This document shows positions 7,708 to 14,665 of a stretch of 23,393 nucleotides of DNA, in pieces. Location of the stretch: positions 1-23,393 of the IMG/VR virus record IMGVR_UViG_3300045051_000603, one strand, 5' to 3'. Below the pieces are notes generated by a model that saw nothing but the letters and a program-made list of their open reading frames with translations, was not told where the DNA came from and did no database searches. A program made the position numbers and the translations under genes. The DNA comes from a virus. Every line of letters starts with the position of its first letter. Position 1 is the stretch's first letter.

Positions 7708-7869
7708 TTACTCGTCCCCGCTCTGCTCTACGGCGTCAAAATAAAAGCCCTCAAGTTGCCACGCTTCGACCTCGTATTGGTCGGCCACTTGCTTGATTTG
7801 CTCGGGGGTAGCGATGGAAGCTGCCAAAGCCCAAAGCGCGGCGAGGGCGGCGGTCATTTGCTTTTCCAT
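7708..7869 (-). CDS. First gene of small-ORF operon, unknown
   Basis: 53 residues. The ribosome binding site (GGGAGCAAATC before ATG) and leader closely match those ahead of 20428 and 23029. An Ala/Leu-rich N-terminal helix (MTAALAALWALAASIATP) is followed by an acidic C-terminal half (QYEVEAWQLEGFYF...SGDE). It is 32 nt from the -10 of the promoter at 7902-7931, so it should be strongly expressed early. Function unknown. Confidence 0.6.
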   Translation of the reverse strand: MEKQMTAALAALWALAASIATPEQIKQVADQYEVEAWQLEGFYFDAVEQSGDE

Positions 7870-7901
7870 GATTTGCTCCCTTTTGGTTAGTAGGTGCGCC
7901 C

Positions 7902-7931
7902 ATTATGTATTACGAAATTACCCGTTGTCAA
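7902..7931 (-). promoter_or_regulatory. Sigma70-like early promoter for the small-ORF operon
   Basis: On the minus strand: TTGACA (7926-7931), 18-nt spacer, CATAAT (7902-7907), with the shared 16-mer TTTCGTAATACATAAT. The -10 ends exactly 32 nt before ATG 7869. The -35 contains the stop codon of the DNA polymerase gene. It is one of five related minus-strand promoters in the window. Confidence 0.8.
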
Positions 7932-10309
7932 CCCTTTCTGTATCTTTTTCCGCGCCACCCCCCGGCGGCCTTGATCGGCCAAGGTTGGCCCTTGTAGGTT
8001 GCCCATTCCGGCATTGTGCCCATGATGCGCTCGACTTCCTCAATGCTGCCGAAACCGTGGGGCGCGTCGACCACGTCTTCGTCGTATACGTGCAAGACGA
8101 CCGGATAGCCCGCCTTCTCAAGATTAACGATAGCGTGCCGTTGAATGTCCCGGGCGACCGCTTGAACGACGTTTTCGCAGAGCTTGCCCGAATACGTGGA
8201 CATCCGAATCCAGCCGATTGGCCCGCTCTTGGGGTTCGTGTTGTACCCCTCGTAACTGAGCGCCCATTGCCCGCCGAAATCGCGCGTATTGGCGTCGAGG
8301 CGGGGGAATCGGTAGGTAAGGGCGCGACCCGAGGGGAGCCAACAATAGAGCGCATCCTCGCCCGCGTGGCAATAGTAGGAGACCCCCGAATATGCCCCGT
8401 CAAGGCGCATAACGTGGAACCATTGGCCCGGGTAGAGAACAGCAGAAACCGCCGCCCCTTCTAGCCCGAACATTTCCGGCCGTCGTTCCCAACCGTCGCG
8501 GCGTTCCTGGCCGCCCCAGAAATAGACGATATTGGGGGAGGCTTCCCGCCAGCCGAGAATACCCTTCTTTATCTCGTCGTCGGTCATGAACTTATCCGCG
8601 CCGAAGTTCTTCCATGCCCCAATCCAACCCCCGAAACCTGAGGCTAGTTCTGCGACCTTCCCGAGCGTTTGGCGCAGGGGGTGATGGGGCTTTGTCTTGT
8701 CGGCGCGATGCTTCCACCATTCCGGCCGCTCGACATCCTCGTAGCCCGCATGGGCCATGATTTCGGCGAAGGGTATCCCGGTAATCTTGGATACGCTCAG
8801 TTCGTAGGCTTTGCCGTGAGTCTGGAACATTTCCACGCGCCAATCCTCGCCCGCTAGGCAAGCCGTTACGACGCCCTCAATAGACGAGAAGTCGGACGCG
8901 ATAAGGTCGCACCCTTCGGAGGCCACGAAAAGCCCGCGCAGGCACCCGGAAACGCACAACATGGCGTCTTTGTAGACCCGCTCGACCAATGAGAGGTCGC
9001 CGGTCTTGATAATAGCTAGAACGTCTTCCATTGCTTCCGGACCCCATTCCTCTTTTTTCTTGCCTGGAGCGAAGGGCAGGCCACACCACGCGCACGCGGG
9101 CAGATGCGCCCCCGTGTGGCGACCGCAAGAGCACTTCAGCACATCGGGGCCTGCTTTCGGGAGGTTGGTCGGCTGGGGGCCTTCGCCGGTTGGTCGCCCC
9201 GTTCGCGCCCCGTGGTAATTGAAAAGGTCGTGAAGCCGTCCCCAGGGGGATAGCTGATTGACCATTGCGAATACCTTTTTGACCGAAGCCGACCCAACCG
9301 CCTGTCGTATCTCAAGCGCCCGTTTTGCGAGAACTTGATGGGGGCCAAGACCGGCCAAAAGGGCGTCGATAGCGTCCTCGTCCATAGACCCCGGGCCGCT
9401 TCCGCAGATTACGCCCTGGCCCGCGAGCCACCCTTTTAGCCGCTCCAATTGACTAGCCTGCTCGACTTGGCCGCCAGTCAATTGATAAAGCTCGGCGTTG
9501 TATCGTTTTAGACACGCTTCGACAATGTGGGCGCAGGCCTTGAGGCTCTCCACGTCGACCGCGACCCCCCGGCGGTTAATTCGTTGGTCAGCAAGCCAAA
9601 ATTCCAATTCTTCGCCGGTCAAGTCGGGGCAACGACTCGACGCTTCCGCCTCGGTAACAATGTCCCGCTCGTTGTAGCGATAGAGGGCCGCCGCTTCCTC
9701 GGGGAAGTCTTGCGGAAGGTGCCGTAAGCGGGGGTCTTTCTTGGTCGGGTTCAAAGGGACCGAGAATTTATTAAGCAACGCCCCGCCCGCCGGGTCTTTT
9801 TGAAATTGCAGTTTCATGACTCGCCCCGCCATTTCTAGCGACGGGGGGTAACTGCTCGCCCGGGCCTTACCTTGCGCGCACCGGGTTTGCTCGATAGGCA
9901 ACGGGGGGAACCCGTATTTCGGCACGCAGACATAATTCCATATCCACCACTCGAACGCGCTATTCCACGCCTCGACAAGACCCCCCGCGAGTACCCAGGC
10001 GACTAGGTCGGCGGGCGGTTGGCCCCCTGGTAGCCAATGGCGGCGGCCCCGGCCGTCCTTGAGGTCGTAGTAAAGCGATAACACCTCGGTCGTGTGGTGC
10101 GTGGCATATACCGCCGCGCCCACGGCGGGGAGGCTTTTGTTCCCCTTGCCTTTTGGCGCACCCGGGGGGCCGTGCCATTTGCCCTTTACTGGGTCAAAGT
10201 AGCATCCCGCCTCGCTATAAGTTTCAAAGTCCATGTCGGGGACTACGGTTGCAACCCCCAGGCCCGCCGGGAGTTGCGTCCCCGCTCTAAGTTCGGCGGG
10301 GTGGGTCAT
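7928..10309 (-). CDS. Family A DNA polymerase with 3'-5' exonuclease domain
   Basis: 793 residues. The N-terminal proofreading domain has DFET (Asp27/Glu29, Exo I), WNSAFEWWIWN (Exo II) and YNERDIVTEAE (Exo III). The polymerase domain has motif A SDFSSIEGVV (about 472), motif B KVAELASGFGG (about 555) and motif C VLHVYDEDVVD (about 738). Motif C has Tyr where Pol I has the His of HDE. A four-cysteine group (CSC...CAWC, about 389-407) sits between the NLPK segment and motif A and looks like a zinc-binding insert. The start overlaps the preceding stop as ATGA. This is the likely replicative polymerase of the phage. Confidence 0.92.
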   Translation of the reverse strand: MTHPAELRAGTQLPAGLGVATVVPDMDFETYSEAGCYFDPVKGKWHGPPGAPKGKGNKSLPAVGAAVYATHHTTEVLSLYYDLKDGRGRRHWLPGGQPPADLVAWVLAGGLVEAWNSAFEWWIWNYVCVPKYGFPPLPIEQTRCAQGKARASSYPPSLEMAGRVMKLQFQKDPAGGALLNKFSVPLNPTKKDPRLRHLPQDFPEEAAALYRYNERDIVTEAEASSRCPDLTGEELEFWLADQRINRRGVAVDVESLKACAHIVEACLKRYNAELYQLTGGQVEQASQLERLKGWLAGQGVICGSGPGSMDEDAIDALLAGLGPHQVLAKRALEIRQAVGSASVKKVFAMVNQLSPWGRLHDLFNYHGARTGRPTGEGPQPTNLPKAGPDVLKCSCGRHTGAHLPACAWCGLPFAPGKKKEEWGPEAMEDVLAIIKTGDLSLVERVYKDAMLCVSGCLRGLFVASEGCDLIASDFSSIEGVVTACLAGEDWRVEMFQTHGKAYELSVSKITGIPFAEIMAHAGYEDVERPEWWKHRADKTKPHHPLRQTLGKVAELASGFGGWIGAWKNFGADKFMTDDEIKKGILGWREASPNIVYFWGGQERRDGWERRPEMFGLEGAAVSAVLYPGQWFHVMRLDGAYSGVSYYCHAGEDALYCWLPSGRALTYRFPRLDANTRDFGGQWALSYEGYNTNPKSGPIGWIRMSTYSGKLCENVVQAVARDIQRHAIVNLEKAGYPVVLHVYDEDVVDAPHGFGSIEEVERIMGTMPEWATYKGQPWPIKAAGGWRGKRYRKG

Positions 10310-10716
10310 CGCAGAAAGAGCGCCAATTTGTCGAGGGCGTCGGCGACCTCCTCGTCATCGAAGAAAACCTCCGAGAGGCAAACCCTCCCGGCGGGGTCGC
10401 ACAAATTCGCGCGCAGCGTCCTGAGGGCCTCGGCTACGGGGGACAAGTCAAAAACCGGCGGGGCGGCTTCCGGGGGTTGCGGTTTACCTGCCACACGAAA
10501 CACCCCGTCGCGGAATTCCTCGCAAAGGCGGTGCAAGGTCTCGCCGTCGAGTTCGGCCAAAGGCACCGGGAAATAAACTTGTTTGGGCGGCTCAAAGGGA
10601 CCGCCTCCGGGCAAAGGTTGGGCCGGGGCTTGGCTAGGAGCCTTCGGTTTCGGAACGAGCGTTACGTGATCGGGGACCGAGAAAGGGTTGATTGTCAAAA
10701 GAATTTTAGCTTGCAT
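10306..10716 (-). CDS. Conserved-looking phage protein ahead of DNA polymerase, unknown
   Basis: 136 residues from ATG 10716, chosen because AAGGAG precedes it; an upstream in-frame start lies inside the previous gene. A Pro-rich N-terminal third (PKAPSQAPAQPLPGGGPFEPP) is followed by an acidic helical part (LDGETLHRLCEEFRDGVFRVAGK, VFFDDEEVADALDKLALFL). The order and ATGA coupling to the polymerase suggest a replication accessory role. No catalytic motif is visible. Confidence 0.65.
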   Translation of the reverse strand: MQAKILLTINPFSVPDHVTLVPKPKAPSQAPAQPLPGGGPFEPPKQVYFPVPLAELDGETLHRLCEEFRDGVFRVAGKPQPPEAAPPVFDLSPVAEALRTLRANLCDPAGRVCLSEVFFDDEEVADALDKLALFLR

Positions 10717-10718
10717 GG

Positions 10719-10892
10719 TTACTCCTTGGCTTCGTCGATTCGGTCGCGTACCCATTGGTCGCCGCCGAGTTTGTCGAGTTTGGTGCGTTGCGTCCCGGTC
10801 AGCCGGATAGCCTTGACCTTCATCGGCTCGGCAGGGTACGACCGGGGCCGCCCCGCCCCCGTGGGGGCTTTCTTTGGAGCGGCCGGTTTCAT
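10719..10892 (-). CDS. Small basic protein, possible DNA-binding
   Basis: 57 residues from ATG 10892, overlapping the ssDNA-binding protein stop as TAATG. A basic Lys/Pro-rich N-terminus (MKPAAPKKAPTGAGRPRSYP) is followed by KVKAIRLTGTQRTKLDKLGG and WVRDRID. The pattern RLT..Q..KL..LGG..W.RD.ID resembles short phage proteins annotated as ribbon-helix-helix-like or regulators. DNA binding is plausible from the charge and pattern but not proven. Confidence 0.6.
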   Translation of the reverse strand: MKPAAPKKAPTGAGRPRSYPAEPMKVKAIRLTGTQRTKLDKLGGDQWVRDRIDEAKE

Positions 10893-11905
10893 TACAACAT
10901 CAGTCCGTTGGCGCGCAACTGCTCGTCGGTCCAATTGTTGGCGCGATATTGCTCATAGGTAAAGGCCCCGGCGGCGGCCGTCATTTGCGGGCCAACTGGG
11001 GCCGGAGCGGGAGCCATAGCCGGGGCCGGGGCTACCCCGCCGGGGCCAGCAAGAAACGCCGGATTCGGCGGCACGGCGACCGGGGCGGGGCTAGAAGGGA
11101 ATGTCGGAGCAACGGAAGCAACCGGGGAAGGCAAGGCCCCCGGCATAGCGGGGCCAGTCGAAACCGGGAGAGAGACCGGAACCGCAGGCGCAACCGGCAA
11201 AGGGGCCGCACCCGGCATTGCTCCCGGCATCATCGCGGGGGGCAGATTACCCGGCATTGCTCCCCCCGGCATGGAGGCCGGGAGAACCGGGGCTGCGACC
11301 CCCGGCGGCAGGACCGGGGCAGAACCGCCGAAGACTTGGGAGGCGTCGGGGCCACTTACGATAATGTCGGACGGTTGGCCCCCCGCGAGTTCAACCATGT
11401 TCAAATTGACATACAAGCCCGGTTTGCTAGCGTCGCCGTTGCCTTCGATAGTCCCGGCGACCCGCACGTAATACCCGCGCGGGATGGCTTTCGGGTCTTG
11501 AATCTGCTCGTGTGGCTGGTAGCGGCCCGCGTGGAAGCATTTCGGCGGGAAAGAGCTTTGGAACTTGAGAACCCAGCAACCAGCAAAGCCCGGCTTATTG
11601 GCGTTCGGCTTGCCGTCATCGTCGTAGCCGTCGCCGTCGGCGAGCTTCCAAGAGAATTTCGGGTTCGTGCACTGGCCTTGAGCGTTGAACAGGTGCGGGA
11701 ACGACGCGCGGGCAACCTCGACGAGCTTCGCATAGAGGGCGCTAAAGGCTTGGTCGGTCTTCGGGAAAGCCACGGCGATAAAATAACGCTGGGTCGGTTG
11801 GCCGCTCTTGGTTACAAGCGGTTGCCCTGCCTTGTTCTTGGTCTGGGCTTCGAAGGGGTCGCCCTGAACAAGGCGGCCGACGGGGGTAAGGAAGTCTGAT
11901 TTCAT
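10892..11905 (-). CDS. DUF2815-type single-stranded DNA-binding protein
   Basis: 337 residues from ATG 11905 (AAAGGAC upstream). The N-terminal 170 residues match DUF2815/Enc34-type phage ssDNA-binding proteins: ARASFPHLF, FHAGRYQPHEQIQDP, PRGYYVRVAGTIEGN, PGLYVNLNMVEL and VSGPDASQVFG. A Pro/Ala/Met-rich linker of about 110 residues follows. The protein ends in TYEQYRANNWTDEQLRANGLML, like the short tail motif of this family. It should coat ssDNA during replication or recombination. Its own promoter lies at 11938-11966, separating its expression from the nuclease gene upstream. Confidence 0.85.
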   Translation of the reverse strand: MKSDFLTPVGRLVQGDPFEAQTKNKAGQPLVTKSGQPTQRYFIAVAFPKTDQAFSALYAKLVEVARASFPHLFNAQGQCTNPKFSWKLADGDGYDDDGKPNANKPGFAGCWVLKFQSSFPPKCFHAGRYQPHEQIQDPKAIPRGYYVRVAGTIEGNGDASKPGLYVNLNMVELAGGQPSDIIVSGPDASQVFGGSAPVLPPGVAAPVLPASMPGGAMPGNLPPAMMPGAMPGAAPLPVAPAVPVSLPVSTGPAMPGALPSPVASVAPTFPSSPAPVAVPPNPAFLAGPGGVAPAPAMAPAPAPVGPQMTAAAGAFTYEQYRANNWTDEQLRANGLML

Positions 11906-11937
11906 GATATTTTGTCCTTTCGGGTTGTGGAACGGCA

Positions 11938-11966
11938 ATTATGTATTACGATTTAGAAAAGATCAA
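11938..11966 (-). promoter_or_regulatory. Promoter for the ssDNA-binding protein / polymerase operon
   Basis: Minus strand: TTGATC (11961-11966), 17-nt spacer, CATAAT (11938-11943), sharing CGTAATACATAAT with the other promoters. The -10 lies exactly 32 nt from ATG 11905, the same distance as at 7902, 20461 and 23062, although the leader sequence differs. It overlaps the 3' end of the DUF2800-like gene. Confidence 0.7.
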
Positions 11967-13100
11967 GCGGGCGCGCGTTCCGTCATCTACGACGAGCTTT
12001 GCTGCCCCGGTCGGGCGGTCGGCGAAGGCGTCGAAGGTTTCGGGCGGGTAGCCCTTGGCCTTGGCGGCGGCCTTGGCTTGTGTGGGGGTTATGGCGTCGG
12101 GTTCCTTTCTCAGATCAACCCCGAGCATGTCGCCCAATGCGAAAATTTCGGCGGTCGGCTTGGTCCAAGCGAGGCGGCCGGGAACACTCTCCATAGCCCA
12201 AAAAGGCACGCCGACCCCGCGTTTGATGCTCGCGACTACTTGCGCCTCGATACCCGACACGCGGGCGGTGAGTAGGTCTTGCGCCCGTTTGAGCGTGCGA
12301 AGCTCCAAGCCGAGGGCGTTCGGCGGTAGATCAAGCGAGCCATACTTGCCCCCCGCGTCGGCGGCTAGGTACGCCGCCCGCTGCAACGCCTCGCAGGCAT
12401 GGCGCCCCAGGCAATCGCGGCAACCTTCCGGCGTCGGGGTAGCCGAAGGGTTACCCCCCGTGGCTTCCCTGGCCGCGTTGGCTAACCGGTTGATAAGGGC
12501 GCGCAAGTCCGAGGCAACGCACCGCCAACGGCGCACCGGCCCGTCGCGATGAAACGCCCGGGGCTGGATAACCACGAACTCGACTACGGTTTCTTGGTCT
12601 TGCACTCCGTCTATTCCTGCCTCGTCAAGAAGGCCGGAAGCATAGTCGACCATCTGCCAGTTTTCGAACGCCTCGACAATGCCGTGCCCGAATTTGTAAT
12701 CCCAAATATGCAGGCATAGGCGGCCATTGTTGAGCCTGGACCATGCGCGGTAATCCGGCGTCCCCCAATTGTGCGTCGGATGCACGCGGGGGATTTGTAC
12801 CCGATGCTCGACGACGAGGTATTTCGCCCAATCCGGCCCCAGCGTGGCCGCGATGTCGTCGCGGACAAGTTCGGCACCATCCAGCATTTCCCGCGTAAGG
12901 GCGACCCCGTTCGGGGCCTGCATATCGAGGGCGGCGGGCGTACCACGCAAGAGCATTTCATTGGCCCAATGCGCGGCCGTCCCCTCCAAACTCTCGGGGC
13001 TTGCCTCGACCTCGGGATAGGCCGCCTCAAGGGAAGGGGCGAGCGCGCACCGAACCCAACGAAAGGCCGACGAAGGGGCTAGGAAAGCGTGCGCGCTCAT
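11946..13100 (-). CDS. DUF2800-like PD-(D/E)XK nuclease (Cas4/AddB-like)
   Basis: 384 residues. ATG 13100 gives MSAHAFLAPSSAFRWVRC, the usual DUF2800 beginning, and follows the upstream stop by 2 bp; no clear ribosome binding site is seen, so coupling is likely. Nuclease-core elements are EGTAAHW, WGTPDYRAW (about 110-118) and WDYKFG (about 133-137). Cys18 together with the triplet CRDCLGRHAC (about 226-236) fits the four-cysteine Fe-S arrangement of Cas4/AddB-type nucleases. The family occurs next to DUF2815 ssDNA-binding proteins in phages, suggesting DNA-end processing in replication or recombination. Activity is inferred. Confidence 0.8.
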   Translation of the reverse strand: MSAHAFLAPSSAFRWVRCALAPSLEAAYPEVEASPESLEGTAAHWANEMLLRGTPAALDMQAPNGVALTREMLDGAELVRDDIAATLGPDWAKYLVVEHRVQIPRVHPTHNWGTPDYRAWSRLNNGRLCLHIWDYKFGHGIVEAFENWQMVDYASGLLDEAGIDGVQDQETVVEFVVIQPRAFHRDGPVRRWRCVASDLRALINRLANAAREATGGNPSATPTPEGCRDCLGRHACEALQRAAYLAADAGGKYGSLDLPPNALGLELRTLKRAQDLLTARVSGIEAQVVASIKRGVGVPFWAMESVPGRLAWTKPTAEIFALGDMLGVDLRKEPDAITPTQAKAAAKAKGYPPETFDAFADRPTGAAKLVVDDGTRARLIFSKS

Positions 13101-13102
13101 GG

Positions 13103-13903
13103 TTAGGCGAGGGCCGGGTAAGTTTGCTTGAGGGACGCCCAAACGAGGGGGACATAGGCGACGTTTTGCTGCAAGCCCACGATGGACGGGAGGCCATTGG
13201 CTACGCAGGCGTCGTTAAGCGCCGACGGCGGCAGGACACCGGAAGCCACGGCGGCGGAGATGCGCGGCATTAGCTGGACGAAATCGACCGGGTCAGCAAC
13301 CGGGGCAACGGGTTGTGACGCGGAAGTAATCTGCGAGCTTGCACCAACCCCGACGGCAGGGGGAGGGGTCGGGACGGTAGGCACAACCGGCGGGGCGGCC
13401 GGAACCGGGGCCAAAGGGGGGGCACTCGTGGCTGTCCGCAGTTCATCCTCTACCCGGGCGATTTGCTCGGGGGACTTGCCCCGGGCGTTCTTCCATTGGC
13501 CGTTAGCAAGCTTGGATTTCGTCGAACTGTGAATTCGGCCGTCCCAAGGCAGGCCCCGGCTATCCAATTCGACCGAACCGGCACCCGCGCCCGAAGATAC
13601 AGGCCCAGGCGTCGTCGTAGTCGGGGCAGTAGCTACCGGGGGCGGCGGGGCAGCGGTAGAGACCGTTGCATCGGGCAGGATGGAAGGGGCCAAAGGGACG
13701 GCCGGGGCACTCCCGAAGACGGCGGCGGCGTCGTTCGACTCGACGGCGGTCAGCGGTACGCGATTATCGGCGGCTTGCGCTTCCTTGAATTCTTCATAGA
13801 GAGGCTTCGCCGGGGCGGGCGACGCGCCCGAAAGAAGCAATTGTAGGAGGGGGACAGCGGCGGCGACTTCGGCTTGGTCGGCCAAGTTGATTTCGAGTTT
13901 CAT
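13103..13903 (-). CDS. Phage protein with WDGRIHSSTK motif and Pro-rich linkers
   Basis: 266 residues from ATG 13903 (GGAG 7 nt upstream); an ORF extension to 13972 would run through the promoter. Two Pro/Ala/Thr-rich linkers flank a compact segment at about 115-150: VELDSRGLPWDGRIHSS, then TKSKLANGQWKNARGKSPEQ. This motif recurs in phage proteins encoded near ssDNA-binding and DUF2800-type genes, with no assigned activity that I know of. A C-terminal helical domain (DFVQLMPRISAAV...PSIVGLQQ...) resembles small replication accessory modules. It heads the minus-strand replication gene set. Confidence 0.75.
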   Translation of the reverse strand: MKLEINLADQAEVAAAVPLLQLLLSGASPAPAKPLYEEFKEAQAADNRVPLTAVESNDAAAVFGSAPAVPLAPSILPDATVSTAAPPPPVATAPTTTTPGPVSSGAGAGSVELDSRGLPWDGRIHSSTKSKLANGQWKNARGKSPEQIARVEDELRTATSAPPLAPVPAAPPVVPTVPTPPPAVGVGASSQITSASQPVAPVADPVDFVQLMPRISAAVASGVLPPSALNDACVANGLPSIVGLQQNVAYVPLVWASLKQTYPALA

Positions 13904-13942
13904 CGGTTTCTCCGAAAAAGGTTTGCAAGAACTGCAAGACGC

Positions 13943-13972
13943 AGGATAAACTCTACTTGTCTTTTCCGTCAA
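13943..13972 (-). promoter_or_regulatory. Promoter for the minus-strand replication genes
   Basis: Minus strand: TTGACG (13967-13972), 18-nt spacer, TATCCT (13943-13948). It precedes ATG 13903 and its GGAG site. It lacks the GTAATACATAAT box of the other minus-strand promoters and overlaps the inverted repeat at 13956-13973. Confidence 0.55.
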
Positions 13973-13973
13973 G
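13956..13973. promoter_or_regulatory. Inverted-repeat operator, copy 1 (divergent replication region)
   Basis: CTTGTC-N6-GTCAAG, an 18-bp inverted repeat with one mismatch, followed by TAATAC on the plus strand. It has the same architecture as the sites at 17275-17292 and 22709-22726. It covers the -35 of the minus-strand promoter and lies upstream of the plus-strand methyltransferase gene, so one bound regulator could control both directions. Confidence 0.6.
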
Positions 13974-13984
13974 TAATACGAAAT
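13957..13984 (+). promoter_or_regulatory. Weak candidate promoter for the plus-strand replication operon
   Basis: Plus strand: TTGTCT (13957-13962), 16-nt spacer, CGAAAT (13979-13984), in the context AAGTAATACGAAAT. It looks like a degenerate version of the AAGTAATACATAAT promoter at 22698. The match is poor, but the divergent gene needs a promoter and the position is right. Confidence 0.35.
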
Positions 13985-13993
13985 AAAAATTTT

Positions 13994-14665
13994 ATGAATG
14001 TTTTAATCGCTTGCGAATACTCGGGTCGAGTACGGGACGCTTTCAGAGAGAGAGGGCACAACGCCCTGTCGTGTGACCTTCGGCCAACGGAACGCCCCGG
14101 CCCCCACTATCAAGGGGACGTCCGGCATTTACTTTTGGAGGGGTGGGATTTGTTGATAGCGCACCCGGACTGCACCTTTTTATGTTCTTCTGGTATGCAC
14201 TGGACCCGCCGGGGCCTTCGAGACCCCCGATTGACCGAGGATGCCATTCGGTTTGTGCGAGACTTGGACGAAGCCCCTATTCCTCGGTCGGCTATTGAAA
14301 ATCCCGTTGGGGTTCTGTCGTCGGTTTTCCGCAAACCGGACCAGTATATCCAACCATACGAATTCGGGGACGACGCGAGCAAGCGTACTTGTCTATGGTT
14401 AAAGGGCCTCCCCCCGTTACGCCCGACCCTTTACGTTCCCCCTCGTTGGGTTTGCGGTTGCGGCCACACCTATCGAGAACCGGACGACCGGCACGGCTGC
14501 CCGAATTGTGGCGGGGAGAGAGGCCCCGCCCGTCCCCGATGGGCTAACCAAACCGATAGCGGACAAAATCGCCTCGGGCCTTCTGAAACGCGGGGCAAAG
14601 ACCGGGCCTTAACCTATCAAGGGTGGGCCGACGCTATGGCGGAACAATGGGGGGCTTTGACGTGA
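13994..14665 (+). CDS. DNA cytosine methyltransferase-like protein with zinc ribbon
   Basis: 223 residues from ATG 13994. MNVLIACEYSGRVRDAF corresponds to the SAM-binding start of phage Dcm-like methylases. HPDCTFLCSSG stands where C5-methylases have the catalytic PPC loop, here PDC, and IENPVG matches the ENV/ENP motif. YEFGDDASKRTCLWLKGLPPL is typical of this phage subfamily. An insert CGCGHTYREP...CPNCGG near 155-177 looks like a zinc ribbon. No ribosome binding site is seen in the A/T-rich leader. Likely roles are host-restriction evasion or marking phage DNA; catalytic activity is not certain because of the divergent loop. Confidence 0.7.
   Translation: MNVLIACEYSGRVRDAFRERGHNALSCDLRPTERPGPHYQGDVRHLLLEGWDLLIAHPDCTFLCSSGMHWTRRGLRDPRLTEDAIRFVRDLDEAPIPRSAIENPVGVLSSVFRKPDQYIQPYEFGDDASKRTCLWLKGLPPLRPTLYVPPRWVCGCGHTYREPDDRHGCPNCGGERGPARPRWANQTDSGQNRLGPSETRGKDRALTYQGWADAMAEQWGALT

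Noticed and set aside
11020-11340. Repetitive GC-rich DNA that might be a tandem repeat or CRISPR-like array
   Set aside because: It encodes the in-frame Pro/Ala/Met-rich linker of the ssDNA-binding protein; the units are irregular and there are no conserved direct repeats with spacers.
10874-11899. Long open frame (341 codons) on the plus strand opposite the ssDNA-binding protein
   Set aside because: It is antisense to a well-supported gene with a Pro/Ala-rich, GC-rich linker, which removes stop codons on the other strand. The protein is an Arg/Gly-rich jumble with no ribosome binding site.
13463-13846. Plus-strand 127-codon frame opposite the WDGRIHSSTK protein
   Set aside because: Antisense to a supported gene; extremely Arg/Gly-rich, with no ribosome binding site or domain.
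13974-13984. TAATACGAAAT resembles the start of a T7-type promoter (TAATACGAC...)
   Set aside because: The rest of the T7 consensus is missing, no single-subunit RNA polymerase gene is in the window, and the bases fit the local sigma70-like promoter family.
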